Source: Fragum whitleyi
Taxonomy: Eukaryota; Mollusca; Bivalvia; Cardiida; Cardiidae
DNA: 64,000 nucleotides
Assembly (NCBI GenBank): GCA_948146395.1
Contig: OX411559.1
Location: forward strand, 624,001-688,000
Direction: 5' to 3'
Part shown: positions 32,690 through 44,743 of the stretch, piece by piece
How positions within the stretch are numbered: position 1 is the first letter of the stretch
Layout of the letters: every line of letters starts with the position of its first letter
Notes under the pieces: generated by a model
Told to the model about the DNA's origin: nothing
Databases searched by the model: none
The model's input: only the letters and a program-made list of their open reading frames with translations
Translations under genes and position numbers: made by a program

Positions 32690-33095
32690 GTAAAGTCTAA
32701 AATATCGTGAAATTCAGCTTGATCAAAATCATCCTTAATCTATAGATAGGCGCTCCATTCAATACATTCAAACCGTTCAGTCCAAGCACCCTAAAACGCT
32801 CCAAAATTGCTGATCAAAAAACGCTTCGATGTGGTTTGAAACGAGCAGCGTTTCATTCCAATAGATTTAATTATTGTGCTATTTTATTGTTTGGTGTGTA
32901 CTTTAATTATCTGATTGGTCCGCGAGGACTCTCAAACAGAAAAGTACGCACATGTATATTTTATTAAAGGGAAGTAAAACATATGGCCATTTCGTCCAAT
33001 CTTGACGGAATTAGCAATATTGTATTAATACATTTCACCAAAACCTCACTCATCAAGCTCATTCAAGAATCTTTAACCTTGGCAATCTCATGATC
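32690..33095 (-). mobile_element. MITE copy 11, subfamily B, diverged
   Basis: Left end AAAATATCGTGAAATTCAGC; right end only a vague GGCAATCTCATGATCT. The B module reads on the minus strand (TTGGTGTGTACTTTAATTAT, TGATTGGTCCGCGAGGACTC, AAACAGAAAAGTACGC). The hairpin is present but mismatched: AAAGGGAAGTAAAACATATG ... ATTAGCAATATTGTATTAAT. Confidence 0.7.
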
Positions 33096-33182
33096 TATTT
33101 CCTATACGCGACTGACAAATGACAAATGAATTGTTAAAAGTATCGAACCTAGAGTAAATCGAAGTACATCCAGATAGACAGA

Positions 33183-33612
33183 TACAGTTAATAACATCGT
33201 GAAATTGACATTCATCTCAACCAAAACCATTCTAAGTCGCTCCCTCAGCGCTCCATCCATTCATTCAAAACACTCCCTCAAACCATTCAAAAACACCCAA
33301 AATGACTAAAAAATATAAGATCAACAAGTACATTCAAAATTAATAAAGAAAGAGGCAAATCGCGATTTCACTGACATAATTGAAATTTAAAGCGTCTGAT
33401 TGGATCTTGATGAAATAGGAAGCTATTTGTAGAACTTTCTTGCATATTTTATTAAAGGGAGGTAATTAATATCGCAAATTTTGTTCAACTTGAACAAAAT
33501 TTTCGATATAAGATTACCTCCCTTTAATTACACACAAAACTCGCTAAACGCACTTATTTAATTTCATTCCAAAATCATTCAACTTGTCCATTTCACGATG
33601 TTGTTAACTGTA
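33183..33612 (-). mobile_element. MITE copy 12, subfamily A, well preserved
   Basis: TACAGTTAATAACATCGTGA to TCACGATGTTGTTAACTGTA, TIRs complete. The hairpin at about 33,456-33,527 is nearly perfect (AAAGGGAGGTAATTAATATC / TAAGATTACCTCCCTTT). Very close to copy 19 at 44,312 in the interior (TAAAATGACTAAAAAATATA, AAGATCAACAAGTACAT). Confidence 0.92.
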
Positions 33613-33639
33613 ACAAATTGATTGTAAGGGATTCTCACT

Positions 33640-33768
33640 GTTTTTAGGTAAAAATTCAATGTAAAATGGGCATACCTGATTTTTATACACTTTTTCTATT
33701 CATGAAAAGTTAAATCACGAACATCCTGAAACTTATATATATAGAGCAAATCAGACTTGCATACTTTT
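33640..33768. repeat. Duplicated backbone, block B, left of the 4.3-kb element
   Basis: AAAATGGGCATACCTGATTT through CATCCTGAAACTTATATA and GAGCAAATCAGACTT corresponds to 27,455-27,550 of block A. Confidence 0.7.
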
Positions 33769-35588
33769 AGTCCAGTCAATCTAGACTTATACCTCAAAAA
33801 ATTGCAACAGAAACTATTTTTGCGTTATGATGTTATCCTGAACTTACTTTTCAACATATCAAAAGTCTAGAAATATCTAGATTGGGGAAATGTGATTTTT
33901 GGCCACTCATAATTTTGTATTTCGCAATACAATTTCATGGTAATGTTAAGTCACCATACTTTATGACAAATATAATGGTAATGTTAAAATAACATTTAAA
34001 ATAAGATGAAAAGTATTACTGTGATTAGTTTGTCTAATTTTATTGAAAATTAATGAAAAAAATGAAATTTTATGACAATTTGTCTTTGGTTTTCGTGGAT
34101 CATTCTTTAGGAATAGCTGTATATTGAACCAAAACATGAAGTATCATGCTTGAAGACGCACTGGTGTTATACATATGGTATTTTATGTTTGAAATAGATC
34201 AGAGATTAGTTAACTTAATTAAGCTAGATCTTTTTTCTCTGTTTTTGGTGATAAAAATGGGTAAATCAACAGAAGAGAAAATGAATGTATGGTGGTCAAA
34301 TAGGACCAAAAAAAACTGCTTTTATTTCAAAATTAGGAAATCGCATTTAAATTCTAATTTCATGAAACATATTATGAGAATGATTACATTAACAGAAAAC
34401 ATTGAGCAGATATATATGAATTTGTCCTTTTGAATTAAAAGTCTATATTTCTACCGTGAAATTAGAAATTATGCCACTATTTGAATTACATAATGGTACT
34501 GTGAATTCGTCTAAAACCTTTTATAATTCATTCAAACAATGGATTACTCAAAGATCAAGATCTTAGCCTTAGTATTTCATTATCAATTGAGAGGGGGCGG
34601 GGTAATTGACCCATGGTCATAACCAAAGTACGACATTGTCAACCAAAATCACAAGTCACGTGTCATTTAAATGGGACTAATTTTTGCTACTCTATGGTCT
34701 AAAGTTATACAATGAATCAAATTTCTTCAATGATCCAGGTCTTTGATAAAGTTAAAGCACAAAGTGATACAAATAATTCTAGATTTTTTTTTTTAGTTTT
34801 TAGCTATTTTTTATCTGCGTTTTTCGTCCGAGTTTTCCTGACTCGAGTTTTATAATTAAGCCCCGATATATCAAAAACATTTTTCTGTAACTACATATTT
34901 GAAGTACTTGAACAGTTTTAACTTACACTCACAGTTCTTTGTGTTTCTTATTGGAATACACAGTGCTCTAGTTCAATGAAAGATAGATAGCATATATATG
35001 ATTAAAGGTTCTTACGCTAAGCCTTATCCGTGCATCCAGCCAAAACGGAATAGCCTGCTAGAGTAAAAAGTAAACGTGTTGGATAAAAAAATTAGAATGA
35101 GAATTTTATTAGAGTAAATGGGGTCAATGACCAAACTTAAGGTGTAGATTTAAAATGCTTCATTTAGGGTACTTTTGGAAATATAAAGTGAAACAAAAAG
35201 ACAAGATTTGACAAATTAAGATATAGAAATATGCAGTAAAAATTATTAAATTAGACTATTTTTATGATTCATTCCTTATGCAAGCTTAGATATTTTACCA
35301 AATATTTATTGAACATGGCCTCATTGTAATAATTTTTGCTGTATTTTCGTATAAAAAAAAATCTGCTAGGGCAGAAATCAAGCTGTATTGAAAAACTAAC
35401 CAGTTTTCAGCAAGAATATCTTGTTAGCACTATTCGGGCCACATCTTTGGCCCAATTTTTATCAAACTTAGTTGGAACACTCGTCCGGGTTAAAAGGGTG
35501 ACCCCTATTGAAGATTTTAAGAGAATGTTGCATAAGAAAATAAGAGAAGAGGGATCCTAATGACAACTCATGTCCAATCTTCATGGAC

Positions 35589-35868
35589 TTTGTTTGTTTC
35601 AATGAGGTTTAACCCTACTTTTGATACTTTTTCAGCCTTATTTTTACGGGTAGAGCAGCCTAACAAAGGAGTCTTAGTATTTCTAGCACCAGTACTATCA
35701 TTACACCTTTTCCAAGCCTCAATGCTGCTATCCTACTAAGGTTTGCGATAATCAACCGGTAGGCTGGAGACAAATTATAGAAAGGATATGTGCCGCAACT
35801 GGGGATAGATCCCCTGACACCCTATGTTTGAAGATTGGTAAAATGATGCACTATCGACTGTACTATGA
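35589..35868 (-). mobile_element. tRNA-derived SINE, diverged
   Basis: Same family as 59.8 kb, same orientation. TTTGTTTGTTTCAATGAGGT (tail), AGCAGCCTAACAAAGGAGTC, ATCATTACACCTTTTCCAAG, CTGCTATCCTACTAAGGTTT, GCGATAATCAACCGGTAGGC and the head GCCGCAACTGGGGATAGATC. The A-box end of the head is eroded, so it is presumably silent. Confidence 0.7.
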
Positions 35869-35994
35869 CCATCTCCATGGAACTTGGTCAGAAACTCTTC
35901 AGGTCTAAAGGATTTTTTTGTTGAACCTATTTCAGTTTTGAGGGTTCCATTGAAAGTCACGCAAACAGCACCCGAATTTCCCTGTGATTCTTCT

Positions 35995-36182
35995 GTGGCC
36001 ACAATTTTGGTCCAGTCTTCATAAAAGTTGGTCAGAATGTTTGTCTCGCTATAGTTATGAACCTTATTGAAATGGTAACCTTCCATTTGAAAGAGATCCT
36101 CAATTACACTTTCTTTGTTATTGTCCAGGGTTTCTATTTTGGTCCAACCTTCATAAAAGTTGATCAGAATGATTGTCTCGTA
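35995..36182. repeat. Two-unit tandem repeat (TTTTGGTCCA...TTCATAAAAGTTG)
   Basis: TTTTGGTCCAGTCTTCATAA / AAGTTGGTCAGAATGTTTGTCTC at about 36,006-36,050 is repeated as TTTTGGTCCAACCTTCATAA / AAGTTGATCAGAATGATTGTCTC at 36,137-36,180. Similar to common bivalve intergenic repeats. Confidence 0.65.
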
Positions 36183-36954
36183 AGAAGGATTACTTCTTAA
36201 AATTTGAAATATTCATTTGGAAAACTGTCCGTTATGACATTTCCTTCGCCAACTCTTTTGATGCCATCTTTGTCAATCAAGAAAATAGCTTTATACACTT
36301 TTTCATAGAAAGTCTGACTTTAAGTCTTGGAGCAATATTAACAGTTTACATTAGTCTTTCATACTACTTAAAACAGATTGAAGCTTGATTTCACACCTCT
36401 ATTTAAAACGAACAAAAACATCCTTGCTCTCTTTTTTTTTATTTGCATCATTTTTGTATAAATGGCAAATCAATAACCCTAAAATAAGCTCATAACCCTT
36501 TTTGATTGTCATTCTGAGGCCTCGGACTCCATATCAAGAAATCTTAGATTAAAGCTTCAAATGAATTATAACGAACTCTGCTAAAAAAATTCGTTCATTC
36601 TGAAAATGCGATTTTAATGGATGTCAGTTTATCAAAATTATAACCATGAGTGTTGTAGCATAGATACATACAATGGTAGCGATAGCATATTCTGCATATG
36701 AATCCAAATAACTATTGTTTGTATAATAATTAAAAGATATTATCATTAGCCATTAATCAAGACTATTCTTTTATAAATGCCATAGTTATGAAACAAGCTC
36801 ATTTATATTTCTTTCTTAAAGTTTCATTCTTGGCATCTTAAAGTTTGACATTCATCTAACGGCATATTATTTATTATCTCAAGATGGTGTGAAATTGCGG
36901 AAATCCATGTAAATGAACATCATAAGTTATGGAGCATACACACATATCTTATTC

Positions 36955-37340
36955 CTTATTTAACCTTTGACCTCTTATTATGACCTTTAACTTGAGCTGA
37001 CACTAGGTTTACCTTTAATGGCATACAGGGAAGAACATTTCTGCCAAGTCATCTTGGATTCCATAGCATTAAAAAAAATCGCGAAGCTGGCATATGTACA
37101 CACAAAGCTCTGACCCTTGACCTCTTTCAGGTCATGTGACCTTGAAATCTAAACATCAGACTTTAAAATTGTACATTTGACATTGTCTTAAGCTAAAGAG
37201 CAGTTTTGCCAAGTTTTGAGGTTTTTTGTTTTGATATCCAAAGAAAAATACTTTTAATTGGCAACGAAATGACCATGAGTATTAAGCTTAGACTGTGTTT
37301 GACCCTATGACCTTCTATTATCTATGACCTTGTAGCCACA
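36955..37340. repeat. TGACCTT-rich dispersed repeat
   Basis: Clustered TGACCTT/TGACCTC words (e.g. 36,967, 36,981, 37,109, 37,116, 37,136, 37,310, 37,327) with GCCAAGTCATCTTGGATTCC and GGCATACAGGGAAGAACATT. I know this style of repeat from marine invertebrate genomes. TGACCT equals a nuclear-receptor half site, but nothing shows that it acts as one here. Confidence 0.55.
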
Positions 37341-38060
37341 TATCTAAGATAATTTACCAAATCCTAAAACCATATTACATAAGATAGTGAAGAAGAAGTA
37401 TACAAAGTTATTTAAAAAAAAATTGTGTCTACATATACGAGTAATGAGTCCCAAAAGTAACTTTACACAGACGGATAAATGCATATGACAGAAGTCAGAT
37501 TCTGATATATTTATCTACCTTGTGTGTCATATTTGTCAAAAACATGACTCACCAATAAAAAACAGTAGTGTAAGTAAAAATAACATAACTCAAACATATT
37601 ATTCAATTTTATATGAAAAAAAAATCTTGATAAAGATTGAAATGGTGTAATCATTAACCTATATCCACTTGACAGCTTTTGACCAAAGTATCTTACCCCA
37701 TCCACTTTTGTTTGCAAATTTTCAGAATACAAATAGCTTTTACTATGTTATTTTTTCAATTAATTTTGGAAGAAATATAACAGTGTCGTTAATATAAAGA
37801 AAAGTGTATATATCATTTATCGAAACTGTTTTGATGCAGAAAATTTAGTTTTGTGTGGCCTTAGAAGCCTTGCACCACCTTTAAACCAATGGTTTAGGGT
37901 GCCTCATTTTGACTGCAATTTTTAAGAATTTCCCCCACTTGGATTCTTCTAGACTTTTGATATGTTATAACACACATGTTGTAGATAACAAATCACTTGA
38001 AAACATTTCTGTTGCAATTTTTTTGAGGTTTGGCCTATTTTTGGGCTAAATTGGCTGGAC

Positions 38061-38880
38061 TATTTGGTTTGAATTGGTGTTCAATGCAGCTTTTAATAAT
38101 CGAAAACGGGCCTTTTAAGAGCCTTGTCCAAGGACAAATCCACAAAAGTCAGTTGCATGGTCGACTTTCCTCAATACACAAGTCCGTCACCTTAATCACT
38201 GAGCAACGCAAGACCCCCCGACGTCACTCACATTCCGCGTAAAAACCACGACGGTCAATGTGACAATGAGATAACATTTTTTCGAGGACGGCAAACAATG
38301 TTAAACATGCATCAAATGTTGATACATTGAATGTCAATTAGTCTCACATGTCAACTGGCTAATTAGATAGGCTTTGATAAGGTGACTCCGATGCAATGAT
38401 CCAATGAAAGAGAATAACATCCGGAAAATGTTTATTTGTTCACAATTCAACGTACTGGTTGATGCATTTTTAACACAAATGACGCCTAAATTGACGTTTA
38501 CCAGTTTAAGGAGTTACTATTTTGTAGATTTCATTTGTGATTACTTTCTTAGAGTAATCGATCAGTAATGAATGATTTTTGGATGAAACAAGAACCTAGA
38601 ATAAAAAGAAATTCTATGTGTTATTTGATTGAAACTGGTCTTATTGAATTTTCTTTAATATTCATTAGATGAGTTTCACTGAAAAATTCAAGCTGCCATT
38701 TCTATTTTACGGGCATGTTGATGTTGGGTTATCCCTAAAGATAGTTATCATATCATGGCAAATGATGTACAAGAATACATGTTCAACAACAATAAACTAT
38801 TCAGAAACCTTAACTGTCGAAAATTATAGAATTATATATCTTAATGCCTACAATTGATGTTGAACATGTATAACCTTATA
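38061..38880. repeat. Duplicated backbone, block B, right of the 4.3-kb element
   Basis: Direct counterpart of 27,551-28,430: TTTGGTTTGAATTGGTGTTC, GACGGTCAATGTGACAAT, GTTGATACATTGAATGTCAA, TCACATGTCAACTGGCTAAT. Identity is patchy, very high at 38,250-38,470 and lower on both sides. Confidence 0.85.
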
Positions 38881-40700
38881 TTAAAACTGTTGTATGAGGA
38901 GCAGACAACATTATAAATGTAGAAAAAATATTCTATATATATTTACTAGTACTTGCTTAATAAAGGGAAAAATCGGCAACTGAACAAATCCTCACACCAG
39001 GTATCCATCACGAACAACAACAAAACTCTGGAAAACTAATTAATAGGTTCCTATTCTACCAAGGTATTGGTAATTAAGTATGTATTCTTTTGTACTATAA
39101 CCTTTCTAATTGGCATAAAATAACAATTTTCACTCCGAGGATATTTAAAACCGGTCTTTCTACAACTTTCTCAATGACAATACTTCAATAATTAATGAGT
39201 ATGACTTAGATTATGATTCGTTTATAACAAATCTTAATTGGTATAAATTGTGACTATTTCCTTTTTTTCTTGCTAGGCATTATTTCGATTTGGTGAATCG
39301 GACTCAGCAATTGAACTGAAAAGCGTGACAAGACTCTCACGTGAAAACTCGGAATTACAGACTGAATTTCAACATTGAAAAAAGACAGTTCAATTCTGTG
39401 CTAACAAGACACACTCATTGTAATACAACATGCTAACGAGTCATTTCCCGTTGTAACGAATCTGAAATTAGAAGGTCTTGACGCAGGGGTACCTAACGAT
39501 ACTGTGATTGTGAAACCTTAATGTTTAAATTGCATTACATTACGTAAAATTCTTGAGATATCCTTTTCCTTTCTAGTTTCACTAAAAGCATTTCAATTTG
39601 TCACGTTTAAGTGACGGAGTAAAAAAAAAGTGAGGTATTTTTAAACACTTTTCAAATTCTCATATGGATATAAGGCATCTGATTTGTTCTTGAAAACGCG
39701 CAAATACATGTAGGTACGCACTTATATGAGGGCTGATCCAAAAGTTCGTAAAATGAGGTTATGAATCTACAGAAAATGTAACTATCAAAATAAAAATTAT
39801 AGTCTTTTAATTCATCATCTGTGTAATTAACATGGAAATTTTTAAATTTTTACGTTCAATAGCGGCCATTAAGTGCATAAACCAAGAGAGAGACCCCCGG
39901 GAAGGCGGAGGGAGCAAGAACGTCAAATGCGACGTCATTATTAACTCTCCTCTACATAGTCTCTGCTCATGCCTTTCTGTGCCTGATACATCAACTTGCA
40001 GAATCTATCTACAAACCATTTGGAATCAAAACTCTGTACAATTTCTATATGCATGGTATTTCTAGTGAAGTGGACACCAAGATGCAACACCTTTAATTTG
40101 GGAAAATAATGAGAATCAATTGGGACAGGTTCGTTCGTTGAATTTCTAATTTCTCCTATGAAGCCTGACCCTCTTTAAATATTCCGGGTAGCTTAAGGAA
40201 AAGTTTTCTTCTGCACATTTTATCATTTTTATAAATTATTATAAATGTTTGGTTTGGTGAAGAGCATAGATCATGACAAAATTCGAAAAATAAACGGTAT
40301 TTATATTTTGGTGTTGTCGTCTTCTCATTTTCCCCGAATATGCTGTATTATTAAAACTTGTCTGTGTCCGTAAAAGGTCTCTCAGCAAGCTGTAAAATAT
40401 TACAAATATTTTTTTTTTACATTCGTCTAGCTTATTTTAGCCAAAGAATTTCAACTAAACTTTTAGAAAACTTTCAGAAAATTCGATTTATTTAACGAAA
40501 TTCAAATAATTTTTCACGATCTCCCACCTATGCATACAAATGTTACTATGATAACCGTATTCTAAGACCGCTTAAAATAATTCTGCAATAATATTAAAAT
40601 ATATGCTCTCCATAGTTACTAAACTGCATATTTACTAAATTATATGCTGAACAAGCCAGAAATACGAGAATTATTAGCCTATATACGAACTTCTGGATCA
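38881..40700. other. Intergenic DNA, no gene recognised
   Basis: 38,995-39,045 (AGGTATCCATCACGAACAAC, AACAAAACTCTGGAAAA) recurs at 48,839-48,885. At 39,727 a TGAGGGCTGATCCAAAAGTT / CGTAAAATGAGG string resembles a mariner end, but no partner was found. The 77-codon frame at 39,832 has no convincing motif. Confidence 0.45.
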
Positions 40701-40707
40701 TCACTCG

Positions 40708-41145
40708 TACAAATAGCAGCATCGTGAAACTGACCGTCATCTCGATCAATATCATTCTAAATCGCCTTCTCATCACTCCATTCATTTATTCCAAACACTC
40801 ACTCAAATCGACCAAAACGCTCCAAAATCATTTGAACACATTTCAAATCGTTCAAAACGATCATCATTTTATTCAAACCCATCAAATTATTCTACGATTT
40901 AAATGGCGGGCGTTGATTTGAAAATGTCTGATTGGTCGACGCAGGTATGCAAAACAGAAAAATACGATATTTTAATTAAAGGGAGGTAATGAATATCATC
41001 TTGTTCATCTTGAACAAAATTAGCGATATTGGATAATCTCCCTTTAGTTCCACTCAAAATTCATTCACATTCAACGCATTTAATTTCATTACGAAATCAT
41101 TCCAATAACATCCATCTTGTCAATTTCAATATGTTGTTAACCGTG
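40708..41145 (-). mobile_element. MITE copy 13, subfamily B
   Basis: TACAAATAGCAGCATCGTGA to TCAATATGTTGTTAACCGTGA. It holds the B module (ATTATTCTACGATTTAAATG, TGATTGGTCGACGCAGGTAT, AACAGAAAAATACG) and a hairpin AAAGGGAGGTAATGAATATC / GGATAATCTCCCTTT with an arm shortened near the loop. Confidence 0.85.
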
Positions 41146-41149
41146 AATT

Positions 41150-41310
41150 ATTAAAGGGAGGTAAAGACGTTGCCAATTTCGCTCAATTTGAACGAAATAA
41201 GTGATAATGTCTTACCTCTGAATTTCACCCCAAACTCGCCCATTTCCCTTATTCAGTTTCACTGCAAAATTAAGTCATTCCGCAATTTAAGTGGCTGGTG
41301 TAGTTTTTTA
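41150..41310 (-). mobile_element. MITE fragment (copy 14), adjoining copy 13
   Basis: ATTAAAGGGAGGTAAAGACG begins a second hairpin (AATTTCGCTCAATTTGAACG, AAATAAGTGATAATGTCTTA CCTC), followed by CACCCCAAACTCGCCCATTT and ATTCAGTTTCACTGCAAAAT. It lacks the left half. Strongly diverged arms suggest an old copy or a third subfamily. Confidence 0.6.
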
Positions 41311-41429
41311 AAGCGGCCGTTTGGATGGTGAATAAACACGAACTGAAAATTATGAAGAATTAATAAACCATCGCTAAATTCGTAGAACTGGACAAATTAT
41401 TGAATTATATAACCACCATTTTATTTAAT

Positions 41430-42607
41430 TCAAAGCTAACTCCTCCAGCCCAATTGATTGCATTCTGTAATCATTAAAACCAATCGTCGGCTACGTTCTA
41501 TAAGGACGAACCCGGGAAAAGCCTACTTTTCAGGAGAAGGAAAAAACTTAATATCTTTTACCTATAAACACTGGTACAACCATTTTGATCGAAAACATTT
41601 CAAATCGAATCACTAAATATATTATCTGTCGTCATAAATATTAAATTTTGTCTCTATAATGAATTATTTAAGAAAAAACAACAAAAAAACGTCAAGTACG
41701 TCATTTTTTCACTTAATTTTTACGGTACAAAATGCTGTATAGACAAAAAAAGGCATAAAAAATAAATGCATGAAAAAATTATTAAATTTGATGTATATAA
41801 GATATAGGACAAATCGCCTGTAAAAAATTTCTTTTCGTGTGCATACGAGACCCCGAAAGCCGTTGGGTGAGACGTTTCTCGAAAAAAAGTGAAAAACGCA
41901 TATAACAATTTTTATGTATGTAACTGAGACACGCGAATAATCTGGCCTTGGTAAAGGTTGTGTTCTTTTTCAAACTGATCTTTTAAAATACACTTTTATC
42001 ATAAGGAAACATGAACAATTATCAAATTTGTCAATACGTCATTTTCGAACTTCACTTTTCTATCACTTCCGGTGCGAATATGACGTATCTTACAAGTCCA
42101 TGAACCTTTTTTTTTGGGGGGGGGGGGGGGGGGAGATACGATTAGCTTTCAGGTCCAGCATCTTCGCAAAAGACGCAGAAATATCATATGTGTGCGAAAA
42201 CGCAATAAAAGAAAAAAAGGAAATTTGCATATACGTCCTTACAGAACGGAGCCGACGCAATTCATTTTATACATCTCACGATGTAGTTAAATGTAGTACG
42301 TGAATACAACGTTCGTATTATATGTCTAACACCATATAATACGGTTGTGCAGCCTTGTTTATATAGGAAATGATTAGATTCCGTAAAGCTCTTTTTTATA
42401 ACATATATAGTCAGTCCCAAGGTGAGAGTTGGAAAACGAATGAATCTGTTGAAGAAAAGCGTCACTAATTAGGTTTCCAGGCTATTTCAACCATGGGTTT
42501 CCTGGCACGTAAAATCATCCTTCAATTAATTGTCAACACTGAAAATCTTATTTACGATCTTTCCACTGATTATTTAATTAACTAACTTGAATTGGCCACT
42601 GTTAGGG
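41430..42607. other. Intergenic DNA with a G18 tract
   Basis: No gene recognised. A T9G18 run lies at 42,107-42,133. Open frames at 41,720-41,973 (minus) and 42,028-42,303 (plus) carry no family motif; the latter reads through the poly-G. Confidence 0.5.
42116..42133 (+). repeat. G18 homopolymer
   Basis: Eighteen consecutive G following nine T. It is outside any MITE copy that I can define. Confidence 0.9.
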
Positions 42608-43046
42608 TACAGTTAGCAACATCGTGAAATTGACAAAGTGGGCGATTTTGGAATTATTTAGGAATGAAATTGAATGAGTGTGTGGAGCGAGTTTTAATTG
42701 AATTCAATTGGATGTAACACAATATCGCAAATTTTGTTCAGGATGAACGAAATTAGCGATATTGATTACCTCCCTTCAATAAAATATGAATTCAACAATC
42801 TATAAATAGATTCATATATCTTCAGGAACCTATCAGACGCTTGAAATTTGAATTATGTCAGTGCAAACGCGATGTTTTTCTCTGTCCGAATTCATCTTGA
42901 ACGACGTTGATGATTCTATATTTTTCAATAGTTTTGAGCGTTTTTGAATGTTCTGAGTGAGTGTTTGGAATGAATGGAGCGCTAGGTGATCGATTTAGAA
43001 TGATTTTGATCTGACTGATTGTCAATTTCATAATGTTGTTAACTGA
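42608..43046 (+). mobile_element. MITE copy 15, subfamily A
   Basis: TACAGTTAGCAACATCGTGA to TCATAATGTTGTTAACTGA. The hairpin's right arm is intact (GATATTGATTACCTCCCTTC) but its left foot has mutated to GGATGTAACACAATATCGC. The module TCTATAAATAGATTCATATA, CTTCAGGAACCTATCAGACG is present. Confidence 0.88.
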
Positions 43047-43155
43047 ATATGTGACTTGTCTGACAAAAAAGATCAAAGTAGAAAATGAGACGATGCCCTG
43101 CAGATATTTACTTTGACTATCTTTTCTTTTTAGATTCTTTAATTAATGTATTACT

Positions 43156-43584
43156 TACAGTTAAGCATATCGTGAAATTGATACTCATCTCGTTCAAAAC
43201 CATTCAAACTCACTCACTCAGCGCTCCAATCATTCATTAATAATACTCACTTCAATCGATCAAAAGCGCTCCGAAATCATTTAAAAAAAAGGCGAAAACG
43301 TTCAATGGGATTATGGTTTAATTCAAATCGATCAAATAATTCTACGATTTAATTTGCCGGTGTGTTTTTTTAAGTGTGAGACACTTAAACAGTAAAAAGC
43401 GTACATTTCTTTAAAGGGAGGTAAAACATATTGCTAATTTTGTTTATTTTGAACAAAATTAGCGATATTGGATTAAACCCCCCCCCCCTTTTATTTCAGA
43501 CAAAACTAGCTCCACACACTCATTCAATTTCATTCTTGTATCATTCAAAAAACATTCATATTGTCATACTCACGATGTTCTAAT
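43156..43584 (-). mobile_element. MITE copy 16, subfamily B, with poly-C
   Basis: TACAGTTAAGCATATCGTGA; right end TACTCACGATGTTCTAATC. Left arm AAAGGGAGGTAAAACATATT, but the right arm's ATTACCTCCCTTT has become AAAC11 (43,478-43,488) then TTTTA. The B interior (TCAAATAATTCTACGATTTA, TTTGCCGGTGTG) is clear; it resembles copy 29 at 61.6 kb. Confidence 0.85.
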
Positions 43585-43657
43585 CTCTTTATGATTATCA
43601 TTGTGATTATTCTTAAATAGTGTTAGGAAAACTCAAGATTAAGTTGAGATATAATTA

Positions 43658-43956
43658 TACAGTTTACAAATATCGTGAAATTGACAAGATGAATGAATAT
43701 TTGAATGCATACAAATTCTATAAATAGCTAACTATTTCTTTATTACCAATAAGACGCGCATATTTTTTCAATTATGTCAGTGAAATCCGGATTTTTCTAG
43801 CTATATTGAATGTGTTTGTTGATCTTTTCTTCTTTTCGTTATTTTGGGGCGTTTTTGATTGGTTTGAATGAGTGTTTGGAATGCATGAATGGAGCGCCGG
43901 GTGAGCGATTAAGAATGGTTTTGAGATGAATTGCGATTCACGATTTAATAACTGTA
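43658..43956 (+). mobile_element. MITE copy 17, subfamily A, hairpin deleted
   Basis: TACAGTTTACAAATATCGTG; soon after GATGAATGAATATTTGAATG it jumps to GCATACAAATTCTATAAATA, omitting the whole hairpin and its flanks. The right half is complete to CACGATTTAATAACTGTA. Confidence 0.85.
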
Positions 43957-44002
43957 ACATCAGATTTCGACTCTGTCCTTTCAATTGACGGGTGAAACAT
44001 CA

Positions 44003-44135
44003 AAGTTAGTAACATCGTGAAATTGATATTAATCTCGTTCTAAATCGCTCATTCAGCGCTACATTCATTCATTCATTCATTCATTCATTCAAAACACTCA
44101 TTCAAACCAATCAAAAACGCTTCAAAAACTATGTA
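44003..44135 (-). mobile_element. MITE copy 18, truncated, with (ATTC)n
   Basis: AAGTTAGTAACATCGTGAAA ... CGCTCATTCAGCGCTACATT, then ATTC repeated about seven times (44,063-44,090), then AAAACACTCATTCAAACC and AACGCTTCAAAAAC. The remaining two thirds are missing. A C12 tract follows at 44,182-44,193. Confidence 0.8.
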
Positions 44136-44311
44136 ACAAATGTGCTACCAGGATTACATTTAAAAACATATTTAATTTTATCCCCCCCCCCCCGACACAC
44201 ACACAAATATGAATAAATGAATAAATAAAATTAGGGTAAGATGTGTTGAAAACGCCGCAAAAATGAGAAGATCGATATTTGAGACTGTAGCCTTATTTTC
44301 ATCGTCCAATA

Positions 44312-44743
44312 TACAGTTAGTAACATCGTGAAATTGACATTCATCTCAATCAAAACCATTCTAAATCGCTCACTCAGCGCTCCATTCTCTCATTCAAAAC
44401 ACTTATTCAAACCATTCAAAAACGCCTAAAATGACTAAAAAATATAAGATCAATAAGTACATGCAAAATTTTTAAATCAATAGGCAAATCGCGATTTCAC
44501 TGAAATCTAAAGCGTCTGATTGGATCTCGATGAAATAGGAAGCTATTTGTAGAACTTTTTTGCAAATGTTATTAAAGGGAGGTAATTAATATCGCAAATT
44601 TTGTTCAACTTGAACAAAATTTTCGATATTGGATTACCTTCCTTTAATTACACTCAAAACTCGCTCAACACACTCATTCAATATCATTCCAAAATTATTC
44701 CCAAATCATTTATCTTGTCAACTTCACGATGTTGTTATCTGTA
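44312..44743 (-). mobile_element. MITE copy 19, subfamily A, well preserved
   Basis: TACAGTTAGTAACATCGTGA to CACGATGTTGTTATCTGTA. Hairpin at about 44,573-44,646 is near-perfect. The interior closely follows copy 12. Confidence 0.92.

Larger units (their letters stand above)
33770..38060. mobile_element. 4.3-kb TIR element, non-coding
   Basis: GTCCAGTCAATCTAG at the left and CTAAATTGGCTGGAC at the right are inverted, and homology runs inward about 130 bp: CCTCAAAAAATTGCAACAGA and AACATATCAAAAGTCTAGAA have complements at 37,950-38,030. TA borders both ends. The block A copy at 27,550 lacks the whole 4.3 kb, confirming an insertion. The interior has no recognisable transposase; the frame at 34,146-34,433 is lysine/asparagine-rich with no motif. 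It carries a short tandem repeat, a SINE and a TGACCTT-rich repeat. Confidence 0.78.

Noticed and set aside
34146..34433. 95-codon frame in the 4.3-kb TIR element as a transposase remnant
   Set aside because: Composition is AT-driven (K, N, I, F) and there is no catalytic or zinc-finger motif; too weak to call.
36955..37340. Nuclear-receptor enhancer because of TGACCTT clusters
   Set aside because: The words belong to a dispersed repeat and are not arranged as defined DR or IR elements; no functional evidence.
39832..40065. Possible start of a mariner transposase (MEIFKFLRSIAAIKC) behind a mariner-like end at 39,727
   Set aside because: The resemblance stops after about 15 residues and no DNA-binding or DD34D region follows.
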